Shown here: positions 17,414-24,807 of the stretch, one piece after another
How the letters are laid out: the number at the start of each line of letters is the position of its first letter
How positions within the stretch are numbered: the stretch's first letter is position 1
Source: Chitinophagales bacterium
GTDB taxonomy: Bacteria; Bacteroidota; Bacteroidia; Chitinophagales; LD1
Assembly (NCBI GenBank): GCA_016786765.1
Contig: JAEUUZ010000048.1
Span: forward strand, 1-64,000
Direction: 5' to 3'
DNA length: 64,000 nt
Translations under genes and position numbers: made by a program
Notes under the pieces: model-generated
Database searches by the model: none
Told to the model about the DNA's origin: nothing
What the model saw: only the letters and a program-made list of their open reading frames with translations

Positions 17414-18635
17414 CCCAAGTGAGCAATTTTGCCATCTGATTCCAAAAATCGGGATATGATTTAGAAACTACAGAAGGATCTGTAAATGTTATAGGCGCTA
17501 AAACAGCGAGTGGCGCAAAGCACATGGCCATTCGATGATCGTTATAGGTTTCGATGGTAACAGGGCGAGCAACAAATTTTCCTTCTAGTGTAAAATTACC
17601 ATTTAATGTTTCAACAAGCTCAACATCAAACTTTTTCAATTCAGCTTGCAAAGCGGCAATACGGTCGGTTTCTTTAATTCGAAGCGATTGAAGTCCTGAA
17701 AATGTTGCTTGAATTCCTTTAGCAGCACATAATACAATAATGGTTTGTGCTAAATCGGGATGCGGTGTGAAATCAAAATGAAGCGATTCCGTTAACGTAT
17801 TCTCCAACTTCGATAAGTAAAGGGCGCCTTGTTTAAACTCACTTTTTACCCCAAAGTAGTTCCCCCATTCTAACAATATTTTGTCGCCCTGCGCAGTTTC
17901 TTCTTCCAATCCTTCTAGAACGATTGCTGCCGATGGATAAAGTGCAACAAATGAATACCAATATCCGGCATTCGTCCAATCGTCACCAGCGCTCAACACT
18001 GTTGTTTTATATTCTTGTTTAGCGATGGTAATTATCGGAAAGTTAATCGCTGATTCGATTCCGGCTTTTCGCATCAACGCTGCTGTAAGCAAAATGTAAG
18101 GTTTAGATGCAACTTCACCGGTAATGGTAATCTCCAAACCGTGGGGCAAAGAAGCCCCAATCATCATCAACGAACTAATAAATTGGCTACTAATCGAACC
18201 ATCAATAGTAACTTTATTGTTTAAAGAATCAAGATTAACCGGAATAATTTCGATGGGTGGAAAACCCGGTTGACCAAGGTAATTGATACGAAAGCCAATT
18301 TGATGCAAAGCTTCCACTAAATCGTGAACAGGGCGTTTATGCATACGATCAGTGCCTTTCACAATTTTATGTTCGTTGCGCATAGCGAAAAAAGAAGTAA
18401 GAAAACGCATGGCTGTACCTGCATCGTCAATATTTACAATTAGACTTTTAGAGTTCAATGCTTTTTGAAGTAAAAGGGTATCGTTGGCCGTTGAGAAGTT
18501 TACAATCTTCATGTTTCCATTGCTCAACGCTTGTAAGATTAACAACCTGTTTGATTCACTCTTTGAAGCAGGAAGTTGAATTGTTGCCGACAAATGCGTT
18601 ACCGCTGTATTGGGATTACTAAGTGTATTGTTCAC
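17406..18635 (-). CDS. aroA: 3-phosphoshikimate 1-carboxyvinyltransferase (EPSP synthase)
   Basis: A 409-residue enzyme that joins shikimate-3-phosphate and PEP to give EPSP, the sixth step of the shikimate pathway. Motifs seen: PASKSESNR (substrate-binding Lys/Ser near the start), DAGTAMRF, SISSQFISSLMM, the RIKETDR loop and YNDHRMAM near the end. It is slightly shorter than the usual 425-430 residues but has both inverted alpha/beta domains. It overlaps aroB by 17 bases and the methyltransferase gene by eight, so the three are translated together. Confidence 0.95.
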   Translation of the reverse strand: MNNTLSNPNTAVTHLSATIQLPASKSESNRLLILQALSNGNMKIVNFSTANDTLLLQKALNSKSLIVNIDDAGTAMRFLTSFFAMRNEHKIVKGTDRMHKRPVHDLVEALHQIGFRINYLGQPGFPPIEIIPVNLDSLNNKVTIDGSISSQFISSLMMIGASLPHGLEITITGEVASKPYILLTAALMRKAGIESAINFPIITIAKQEYKTTVLSAGDDWTNAGYWYSFVALYPSAAIVLEGLEEETAQGDKILLEWGNYFGVKSEFKQGALYLSKLENTLTESLHFDFTPHPDLAQTIIVLCAAKGIQATFSGLQSLRIKETDRIAALQAELKKFDVELVETLNGNFTLEGKFVARPVTIETYNDHRMAMCFAPLAVLAPITFTDPSVVSKSYPDFWNQMAKLLTWDE

Positions 18636-19665
18636 AAGTAGAATTATAATGATTTAATGCTAACAAAATTTCATCGTGGTGAATGGGTACATCTAGTTCA
18701 AATTGTCCAATGCCATACAATAAAACGCAATTGATTGTTGTTGTGTTTTTTTTGTCTTTTAATGCAAGAGAATAAATAGATTCAAAGGCATCGGGATGGA
18801 TTGGGGCAAGTGCGATTCGGTAATGGAGGGTTGAGGTAATACTGTTTAAGTCAATATCAGAGATTTTTTGCCTATTGTAGGTAATAAATGATTCCGCAAT
18901 TAGTCCTATTGCAACAGCTTCGCCATGCAATAAAGGCGCTGAAGTTGTCAAATAATAACTTTCAATGGCATGACCAATAGTATGGCCGAAGTTTAAGGCT
19001 TTCCGAACCCCTTTGTCGAAAGGATCTTGCGAAACAAAATGGCTTTTGATAGCTACAGCACGTTCAATCAAACCCTGCATATCGTTATAAGACAACGTAC
19101 TTTTGTTATCCGATTTTGTGAATTCCAGAAATGCCTCCTCATCATGAATTAGATAGTGCTTAATGATTTCAGACCAAGCGCTATTTAGCTCTCGTGCAGG
19201 TAAAGTGCTCAGTAAATCACTACAAATATATGACTCACAGGCAGAATCAAATACACCAATTTGATTTTTGAACCCCAAAAAATCTATTCCTGTTTTCCCT
19301 CCTACTGATGCATCTACCATGCCTAAGAGAGAAGTAGGGATATTGATATGGGTAACACCACGCTTGAAACAAGAGGCCGCAAAACTTCCCAAATCGGTAA
19401 TCATCCCACCGCCAAGCGAGAGTATCAACGCGTTTCTATCGACATTAAGTTGAGTAAGTTGTTCCCATATGGATATACATGAAGCAATGTTTTTATGTTC
19501 CTCTCCTGCAGGAATTACAATAGTATCAGCGTTGATGCCTAAGCGATGAAAACAAAATTTAAAGGTGTTGGAATCGGCAATGCATACAACTTTTGAATAG
19601 TGAATAGCGATAGATTGGAGATGCGATTGAAGCTTATCTAAAGTAAAAAAAGTTACGCTTTTCAT
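18619..19665 (-). CDS. aroB: 3-dehydroquinate synthase
   Basis: A 348-residue NAD-dependent enzyme converting DAHP to 3-dehydroquinate. The nucleotide-binding segment LSLGGGMITDLGSFAAS, the lysine loop VGGKTGIDF and the zinc-site segment NFGHTIGHAIES are present. The length is normal. Its ATG overlaps the upstream stop codon by one base (TAATG) and its 3' end overlaps aroA. The pairing of aroB and aroA in one operon puts two steps of aromatic amino-acid synthesis under one control. Confidence 0.95.
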   Translation of the reverse strand: MKSVTFFTLDKLQSHLQSIAIHYSKVVCIADSNTFKFCFHRLGINADTIVIPAGEEHKNIASCISIWEQLTQLNVDRNALILSLGGGMITDLGSFAASCFKRGVTHINIPTSLLGMVDASVGGKTGIDFLGFKNQIGVFDSACESYICSDLLSTLPARELNSAWSEIIKHYLIHDEEAFLEFTKSDNKSTLSYNDMQGLIERAVAIKSHFVSQDPFDKGVRKALNFGHTIGHAIESYYLTTSAPLLHGEAVAIGLIAESFITYNRQKISDIDLNSITSTLHYRIALAPIHPDAFESIYSLALKDKKNTTTINCVLLYGIGQFELDVPIHHDEILLALNHYNSTCEQYT

Positions 19666-20081
19666 TAGAATTTACGCTCGAGAATGATGGAATGTATGAT
19701 GGCTGAACGCATATCAAAATTAACCGGAGTGTCTTCTTGTATAGGCATTTCATCAACAAATTGAATTTGAGCACCACCTTCATTAAAAGAGGCTTCTTCG
19801 TATACTTTATATACACTTTTGCCTTCTTCGAAAACGGGATTAATTTTTTCTTTTACAAAGATATCCTTCTGCTTAACCGGTTTTTTACTCTGTGTTTCAA
19901 GGGCTATATCTTTTACCTGCTGTTGTTTTGACTTGAATTCTTCAATAGCTTCGTCAAAGGTAGAGCGTTTTTTAGGTTGTGGAGCAATTGTTTTTTTAGG
20001 TTGATCTTTTGCCTTTTTTGTAAGCGAATAAATCACGTACCCCAAACCCAAAAAAAGATAAAATATGCCCTTAGCTTCCAT
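19665..20081 (-). CDS. Hypothetical single-pass membrane protein
   Basis: A 138-residue protein with one N-terminal hydrophobic segment (about residues 4-20, GIFYLFLGLGYVIYSLT) followed by a highly charged Lys/Glu/Gln-rich region. The short C-terminal block FDMRSAIIHSIILERKF is the most ordered-looking part; this kind of ending is common in small Bacteroidota proteins located before aroB. No function can be given. It is the first gene of the aroB-aroA operon, with a predicted -7 box (minus-strand TACTTTTG) at 20113-20120. Confidence 0.7.
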   Translation of the reverse strand: MEAKGIFYLFLGLGYVIYSLTKKAKDQPKKTIAPQPKKRSTFDEAIEEFKSKQQQVKDIALETQSKKPVKQKDIFVKEKINPVFEEGKSVYKVYEEASFNEGGAQIQFVDEMPIQEDTPVNFDMRSAIIHSIILERKF

Positions 20082-20120
20082 TATAACGAAAGTAATAAAA
20101 AGTGAGGTAAAGCAAAAGTA

Positions 20121-21470
20121 TTAACGAATATAAACGGTCTTTACATTCACAAACTCGCGTAGGCCAAATTCGGAAAGTTCCCGACCAAAACCACTGCGTT
20201 TAATTCCTCCGAAAGGCAAACGAGCATCTGATTTTACAATATCGTTAATGAAAACGTTCCCGCTTTGTAATTGCGGAGCTAGCTCCTCTCCTGCCTTTTC
20301 ATCAGCTGTCCAAATGGACGCTCCAAGTCCAAACACTGTGTCATTGGCTAGTTCAATAGCATGAGCAGTTGAATTTGCTTTGATAACCGTCCACACCGGT
20401 CCAAAAATCTCTTCTTGAAAAGAACACATAGTTGGTGTAACATCAGTAAGGATGGTTGGTGAGACAAAATTGCTTTCAGCTGAAATGTATGATGGATTAG
20501 TAATGGACTTTGCCCCTTGAGCAATAGTTTTTGTTATCTGCGCACGAACTTTTTCAGCTAAATCCTTTCGGGCAATAGGTCCAATGTTTGTATCTTCTTG
20601 CATTGGGTCGCCAACTTTTAGTGCATAAACAGCATTAGTTAGTTTTTCTATAAACTGAGAATAGTTCTTTTCAGTGACAATAAATCGTTTTGCGGCATTG
20701 CACGATTGCCCAGAGTTGATGGAACGCGATTTAATAGCTCCGGCAATCGCTAAATCCAAATTAGCATCATCGAGCACAATGAAAGGGTCATTCCCGCCCA
20801 ATTCCACAACGCATTTTTTTATGTTTTGTCCGGCTAATCCGGCTATAATAGCCCCTGTAGTATCACTTCCGGTGAAGGTAACACCAGCAATTTCAGGCAT
20901 TGCAATAAGTTTTGCTACATCGTCATTTGTGAAGCAATAATTCACCAATAGGTTTTTAGGTAAACGTTCATCTTCAAATAATTGATGGATAGCTTCAGCA
21001 CATTGCGGTACGTTTGGAGCATGTTTCAACACAGTAACATTCCCTGCCATTAGCGAAGGCACAGCAAAACGAAACACTTGCCAGAAAGGAAAATTCCAGG
21101 GCATAACAGAAAGAATTACACCAAGAGGTTCAAACGAAATATAGCTTTTCGAAGCATTGGTCTGTACAAATTCTTTTGCCAAGTATTGTTCAGCATTGGG
21201 GATATAATAATCAAAAGCAGTAAGTGTTTTGTCGATTTCATAATAAGCTTCCCGAATGGGTTTGCCCATTTCAGCAGTGATTAAACGGGCGAATTCTTCG
21301 CGTTTAGCTTGAATGTTTTCTGCAACAATGCGTAAGAATGCTCCTCTTTCGCTAATACTATAAGAACTCCACTCCTGTTGTGCTTTAACTGAAAGTTGTA
21401 GGTCAGGAAACAAAGAAAATGAATACGTTTTGTTTATCTCGTTCGTATATGGATTGATAGATTGATACAT
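20121..21470 (-). CDS. Aldehyde dehydrogenase (succinate-semialdehyde dehydrogenase-like)
   Basis: A 449-residue NAD(P)-dependent aldehyde dehydrogenase. The catalytic Cys is in SGQSCNAAKRF and the general-base Glu in VVELGGNDPFIV; the cofactor loop FTGSDTTG is present. The short form of about 450 residues and the wording of the motifs fit the GabD/SAD-like group that oxidises succinate semialdehyde to succinate, but other aldehydes are possible. It starts three bases after the stop of the paraoxonase-like gene, so the two form an operon and may act on one pathway (lactone or ester opening, then aldehyde oxidation); that link is an inference. Confidence 0.9.
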   Translation of the reverse strand: MYQSINPYTNEINKTYSFSLFPDLQLSVKAQQEWSSYSISERGAFLRIVAENIQAKREEFARLITAEMGKPIREAYYEIDKTLTAFDYYIPNAEQYLAKEFVQTNASKSYISFEPLGVILSVMPWNFPFWQVFRFAVPSLMAGNVTVLKHAPNVPQCAEAIHQLFEDERLPKNLLVNYCFTNDDVAKLIAMPEIAGVTFTGSDTTGAIIAGLAGQNIKKCVVELGGNDPFIVLDDANLDLAIAGAIKSRSINSGQSCNAAKRFIVTEKNYSQFIEKLTNAVYALKVGDPMQEDTNIGPIARKDLAEKVRAQITKTIAQGAKSITNPSYISAESNFVSPTILTDVTPTMCSFQEEIFGPVWTVIKANSTAHAIELANDTVFGLGASIWTADEKAGEELAPQLQSGNVFINDIVKSDARLPFGGIKRSGFGRELSEFGLREFVNVKTVYIR

Positions 21471-21473
21471 GGT

Positions 21474-22490
21474 TTATTTTTTCGGGTGACAATCGAGATT
21501 CACTTCAAGAATAAAATTGTCGAACACTTGAGCGATGTAGAGTTTATGGTCATAAATGAGCCCCGTAGATGCAGCGCTCATTACTTCTCCTGAATTGTAA
21601 TAAACTAAATTTTTTTCGTGTGTTTCTTTATTGATGGTGAAAATAGCGGTGGGCGATTTCTTGTTACTGTTCTTCATGTGTTTTAGGAACTTTCCAAATT
21701 TCAAATGGCCGGCTACTACCAGATTATTTCCGTCTAAACGAATATTATCGGCTCCCTTCACTTTAGCAATAGTTGTTTTATTGCTCAGTTTTCCATTCGA
21801 AAATGAGTATTGATATACCTCTCCGGGCATGGTAGATGCTTGATAAATTGTACTTCCATGCACTAAAATTCCATTGCCGTAACAAACTTTTGCATCTGCA
21901 TAAGATGCTGTTCCATTTTTCCAGTAGACAACCTTAGCTTTCTTTTGTTTGAATAAAATCTCGAATACATTTCCTTGTTTATTGGCATCGTTACTCACTA
22001 AAAAACTACCATCCGAAAAGCCGGAAACTGCATTGGGTGAAGTAAACGATGGATCGGTGATCTTTTCTAAGAAATAGAGGGTATTGTTTTTCCAATAATA
22101 GCGAAAAATTGAGTTTGTTTTATTTGTACTACAATGGCTAACGACCAATAAAATCAAACTATCGTGAACATTCACCAAATCAATTCCATGTGGATTAAAA
22201 CATAAATCGGCCGGCTCCACACGTTTAACAGGGCTTGTTGTTTTTGCTTTAACATCATACACAAATATTTCCGACATATCTTTCTCTGTTTTTCTTCTGG
22301 AATTACAGGATACTAAAAGTTTGGGTTGTGCGGGATTGGTGATAGTATCAATCACTATATCTTCCGGGCCATAGCCTAAGTTTATGCGTTGATAGCAATA
22401 GTCTGAATTCACCAATTTACTTTGCGCATGGGCTGAAAAGGTGAATGCAAATAATATAGAAAACAGATAAGTAAATGGATGGATACGCAT
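21474..22490 (-). CDS. Exported paraoxonase/SMP-30-like beta-propeller protein
   Basis: A 338-residue exported protein with a signal peptide of about 22 residues ending in AHA. The body resembles six-bladed propellers of the paraoxonase/arylesterase and SMP-30/gluconolactonase group: NPHGIDLV, SPNAVSGFSDGSFLVSND, YGNGILVHGSTIYQASTMPGEVYQY and NIRLDGNNLVVAGHLKF. The Asn and Asp residues that hold the catalytic calcium in that group appear to be kept in these segments. A lactonase or arylesterase activity is plausible. The promoter carries an 8-3-8 inverted repeat, so it is likely regulated. Confidence 0.75.
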   Translation of the reverse strand: MRIHPFTYLFSILFAFTFSAHAQSKLVNSDYCYQRINLGYGPEDIVIDTITNPAQPKLLVSCNSRRKTEKDMSEIFVYDVKAKTTSPVKRVEPADLCFNPHGIDLVNVHDSLILLVVSHCSTNKTNSIFRYYWKNNTLYFLEKITDPSFTSPNAVSGFSDGSFLVSNDANKQGNVFEILFKQKKAKVVYWKNGTASYADAKVCYGNGILVHGSTIYQASTMPGEVYQYSFSNGKLSNKTTIAKVKGADNIRLDGNNLVVAGHLKFGKFLKHMKNSNKKSPTAIFTINKETHEKNLVYYNSGEVMSAASTGLIYDHKLYIAQVFDNFILEVNLDCHPKK

Positions 22491-22494
22491 AGCT

Positions 22495-22502
22495 CAAAAC
22501 TA
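22495..22502 (-). promoter_or_regulatory. Predicted -7 box of the paraoxonase-like gene
   Basis: The minus strand reads TAGTTTTG, a full consensus match, with TTTTG (22526-22530) 23 bases upstream. The box ends four bases before the ATG at 22490, implying a leaderless or nearly leaderless transcript. Confidence 0.6.
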
Positions 22503-22504
22503 AG

Positions 22505-22523
22505 ATTAGATTGTGAATCTAAT
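22505..22523. promoter_or_regulatory. Inverted repeat between -33 and -7, probable operator
   Basis: ATTAGATT (22505-22512), GTG, AATCTAAT (22516-22523): a perfect 8-bp inverted repeat with a three-base centre that fills the spacer of the promoter. Binding here would block RNA polymerase. The regulator is not adjacent. Confidence 0.6.
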
Positions 22524-22584
22524 TACAAAATAGCACTCTTCTAACTTTTTTTACTTGTTACCTTACCTACAACTTCACGCGATA

Positions 22585-23526
22585 CTATTTTTCATTTAAG
22601 AACTGAATTACATCATTTCGCACATCCTCTGGTCGTTCTAACATAGGCACATGCCCACAAGAATCATAGATAACTACTTGGCTTCCTTTAATGTCTTGAT
22701 GGAATTGTTCTGCATATTCAGGCGAAACAATTTTATCGTATTTACCCCAAACAATAAGTGTAGGACAGTTGATTTGCTTGATTAAATTTTGGTCTAAATA
22801 TTTTTTAGAAGAAGCCATAGCAAGGATATGCGGCAGATTCCCTTCACGATTCCAAAAGTCGTTTAAGCGTTGTACTTTTTCTTCGGTTAACATTGGTGCT
22901 TTGTAGAATACACGTCCAACCCCTTTTGCAGTTGCAAACTTTGGTATACCTCTTTGTAACAAAAGTTGCACTATTTTATATCTGAAAATATATGCATTGG
23001 CGGATTTAGAAACCTTTTCCATATCATATCCTGCACTGTTAAAAAGAATCAACTTTCTAACCACATTCGGATGTTTGACCGTTAAATTCCAAGCCATCAT
23101 ACCTCCTAAGGAATTGCCCATAACATAACAAGAATCTAGGTTTAAGGTATCCAGTAAGAAATTAAAATACGCATCATATTCTTTTGTATAATCTATGTCT
23201 TTACCGGTTAGCTTTGGAAAATCAGACAAACCAAAACCCGGCAAATCAACGCGTATAACTCGATAATCTTTGTTTATTAAAGAGTCGAGTATATAGAAAT
23301 CGCGATTACTTCCTCCAAAGCCATGGATCATTAATATGGGAAAGCCGGAGCCGCTTTCGGTGTAATGAACTTCGCCTCCCTTCCAGTTCAAAAATTTTGA
23401 ATTTGGTAAACTGTACTTTTCCTTAACATAGGATTTGGATAAGGTTAAATCTTGTCGAATAGAAGTCAGATACACAAAGGTCAATCCAATGGTAATAATC
23501 AAAAACAAAAGTACTTTCTTAAGCAT
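22585..23526 (-). CDS. Alpha/beta hydrolase, membrane-anchored
   Basis: A 313-residue hydrolase. Residues 1-22 are hydrophobic and act as a membrane anchor or signal. The fold is shown by the oxyanion segment IHGFGGSNRDF, the nucleophile elbow GNSLGG with Ser139, the acid in WGKYDKIV (about residue 262) and the histidine in CGHVPMLERP. It looks like a lipase/esterase or C-C hydrolase of the MhpC type; the substrate is unknown. The ATG at 23526 is preferred to a GTG at 23553. Its own transcription unit, 94 bases from the paraoxonase-like gene and divergent from the DUF2177 gene. Confidence 0.88.
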   Translation of the reverse strand: MLKKVLLFLIITIGLTFVYLTSIRQDLTLSKSYVKEKYSLPNSKFLNWKGGEVHYTESGSGFPILMIHGFGGSNRDFYILDSLINKDYRVIRVDLPGFGLSDFPKLTGKDIDYTKEYDAYFNFLLDTLNLDSCYVMGNSLGGMMAWNLTVKHPNVVRKLILFNSAGYDMEKVSKSANAYIFRYKIVQLLLQRGIPKFATAKGVGRVFYKAPMLTEEKVQRLNDFWNREGNLPHILAMASSKKYLDQNLIKQINCPTLIVWGKYDKIVSPEYAEQFHQDIKGSQVVIYDSCGHVPMLERPEDVRNDVIQFLNEK

Positions 23527-23620
23527 ATAAAAAATTGATGCGCGAAGATGCACTATTTCTTTTAGTCATATGGCTGAACTTTTGTTAACTTCAATTGTTA
23601 GAACACAATAAAATAAGCAT

Positions 23621-24028
23621 ATGACTTTCTCGAAATTAGCTTTAAGCTACCTACTTACCACTTTAGTTTTCTTTGCCATTGACATGACTTGGCTCGGTTT
23701 TATCGCAAAGAATCTATACCGAAAATACTTAGGTGGATTTTTAAGTGATAATGTGAACTGGACTGCAGCTATTGTCTTTTATCTATTATTCATTGTTGGA
23801 ATTTTATATTTCTCTATTTTACCTTCAGTTGAAAAAAACGACTTTAGTAAAACGGTGATTAGTGGTGCGCTGTTCGGTTTATTCACTTATGCCACTTACG
23901 ATTTAACCAATTTGGCTACATTAAAAAACTGGCCATTGAACATCGTTTTCATTGATATTATTTGGGGTATGGTGCTAACAGCATTAGTAAGTTCTGCCGG
24001 ATTCTATATCGTTAAATGGTTAGCCTAA
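23621..24028 (+). CDS. DUF2177 membrane protein
   Basis: A 135-residue protein with four membrane helices and the DUF2177 signature: FFAIDMTWLGF in helix 1, ALFGLFTYATYDLTNLATLKNWP in the middle and IDIIWGMVLTAL in helix 4. The Asp-rich intramembrane positions are conserved in the family. No activity is established. From memory, DUF2177 genes often lie in fatty-acid-modification clusters of Proteobacteria with DUF1295; here the DUF1295 gene follows at once with overlapping stop and start. Confidence 0.88.
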   Translation: MTFSKLALSYLLTTLVFFAIDMTWLGFIAKNLYRKYLGGFLSDNVNWTAAIVFYLLFIVGILYFSILPSVEKNDFSKTVISGALFGLFTYATYDLTNLATLKNWPLNIVFIDIIWGMVLTALVSSAGFYIVKWLA

Positions 24029-24795
24029 TGCTATCTGTGTTCATTACTTGTGCATTGCTCATTATACTCTATGCCACCGTATGGTATGGAATAGCTGTTT
24101 ATAAGCAGCGCAATGATGTGGCCGATATAGCTTGGGGTTTAGGGTATGTATTTATCTGTTTCTATCTATTTCTTTTTCAATCAGAAGCTCCGATTTCTTT
24201 ATTGCTTTATATATTGGTTACGCTATGGGGGCTGCGTTTAAGTATTCATATTTACGCCAGAAACAAAGGTAAGACAGAAGATTTTCGTTACAAACAATGG
24301 CGGGAAGAATGGGGTAAAACCTTTTATTGGCGAAGCTTTTTGCAAGTTTTTCTATTGCAAGGTATTATACTGCTGATTATCATTTCGCCTGTTATTTTTT
24401 CAACCACTGTTGCCGAACAAAACTTCAGTAGCATAACCTTAATTAGTGTAGTGTTATGGGGTGTTGGATTTTTCTTTCAAGCCATTGGCGATTATCAGCT
24501 AAAGGTATTTACAAAACAACGCAAAAGTAAAGAAGAAATTATGCAAACCGGTTTGTGGAAATATTCTAGGCACCCGAACTATTTTGGCGAAATACTGATG
24601 TGGTGGAGTATTTTCTTTATTGTATTGCCTTTTGATAATGGTTGGTGGTTTATCATTAGTCCAATTACAATAACCTATCTGTTATTGTATGTTTCAGGAG
24701 TGCCATTATTAGAAGCAAAATACAAAGGAAACACTGCATTTGATAGCTACAAACAGCGCACAAATGCCGTTTTCCCATGGTTCCCGAAAAAGTAG
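24028..24795 (+). CDS. DUF1295 protein, steroid 5-alpha-reductase-like fold
   Basis: A 255-residue integral membrane protein with six or seven helices. The C-terminal part has the family signature KYSRHPNYFGEILMWW, shared with isoprenylcysteine methyltransferases and steroid 5-alpha-reductases, where it binds the cofactor. It may be a lipid reductase or methyltransferase; the substrate is not known. The ATG at 24028 overlaps the DUF2177 stop by one base (TAATG); an in-frame ATG at 24016 is an alternative that adds four residues. Confidence 0.87.
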   Translation: MLSVFITCALLIILYATVWYGIAVYKQRNDVADIAWGLGYVFICFYLFLFQSEAPISLLLYILVTLWGLRLSIHIYARNKGKTEDFRYKQWREEWGKTFYWRSFLQVFLLQGIILLIIISPVIFSTTVAEQNFSSITLISVVLWGVGFFFQAIGDYQLKVFTKQRKSKEEIMQTGLWKYSRHPNYFGEILMWWSIFFIVLPFDNGWWFIISPITITYLLLYVSGVPLLEAKYKGNTAFDSYKQRTNAVFPWFPKK

Positions 24796-24807
24796 ATTTA
24801 TATCAAA

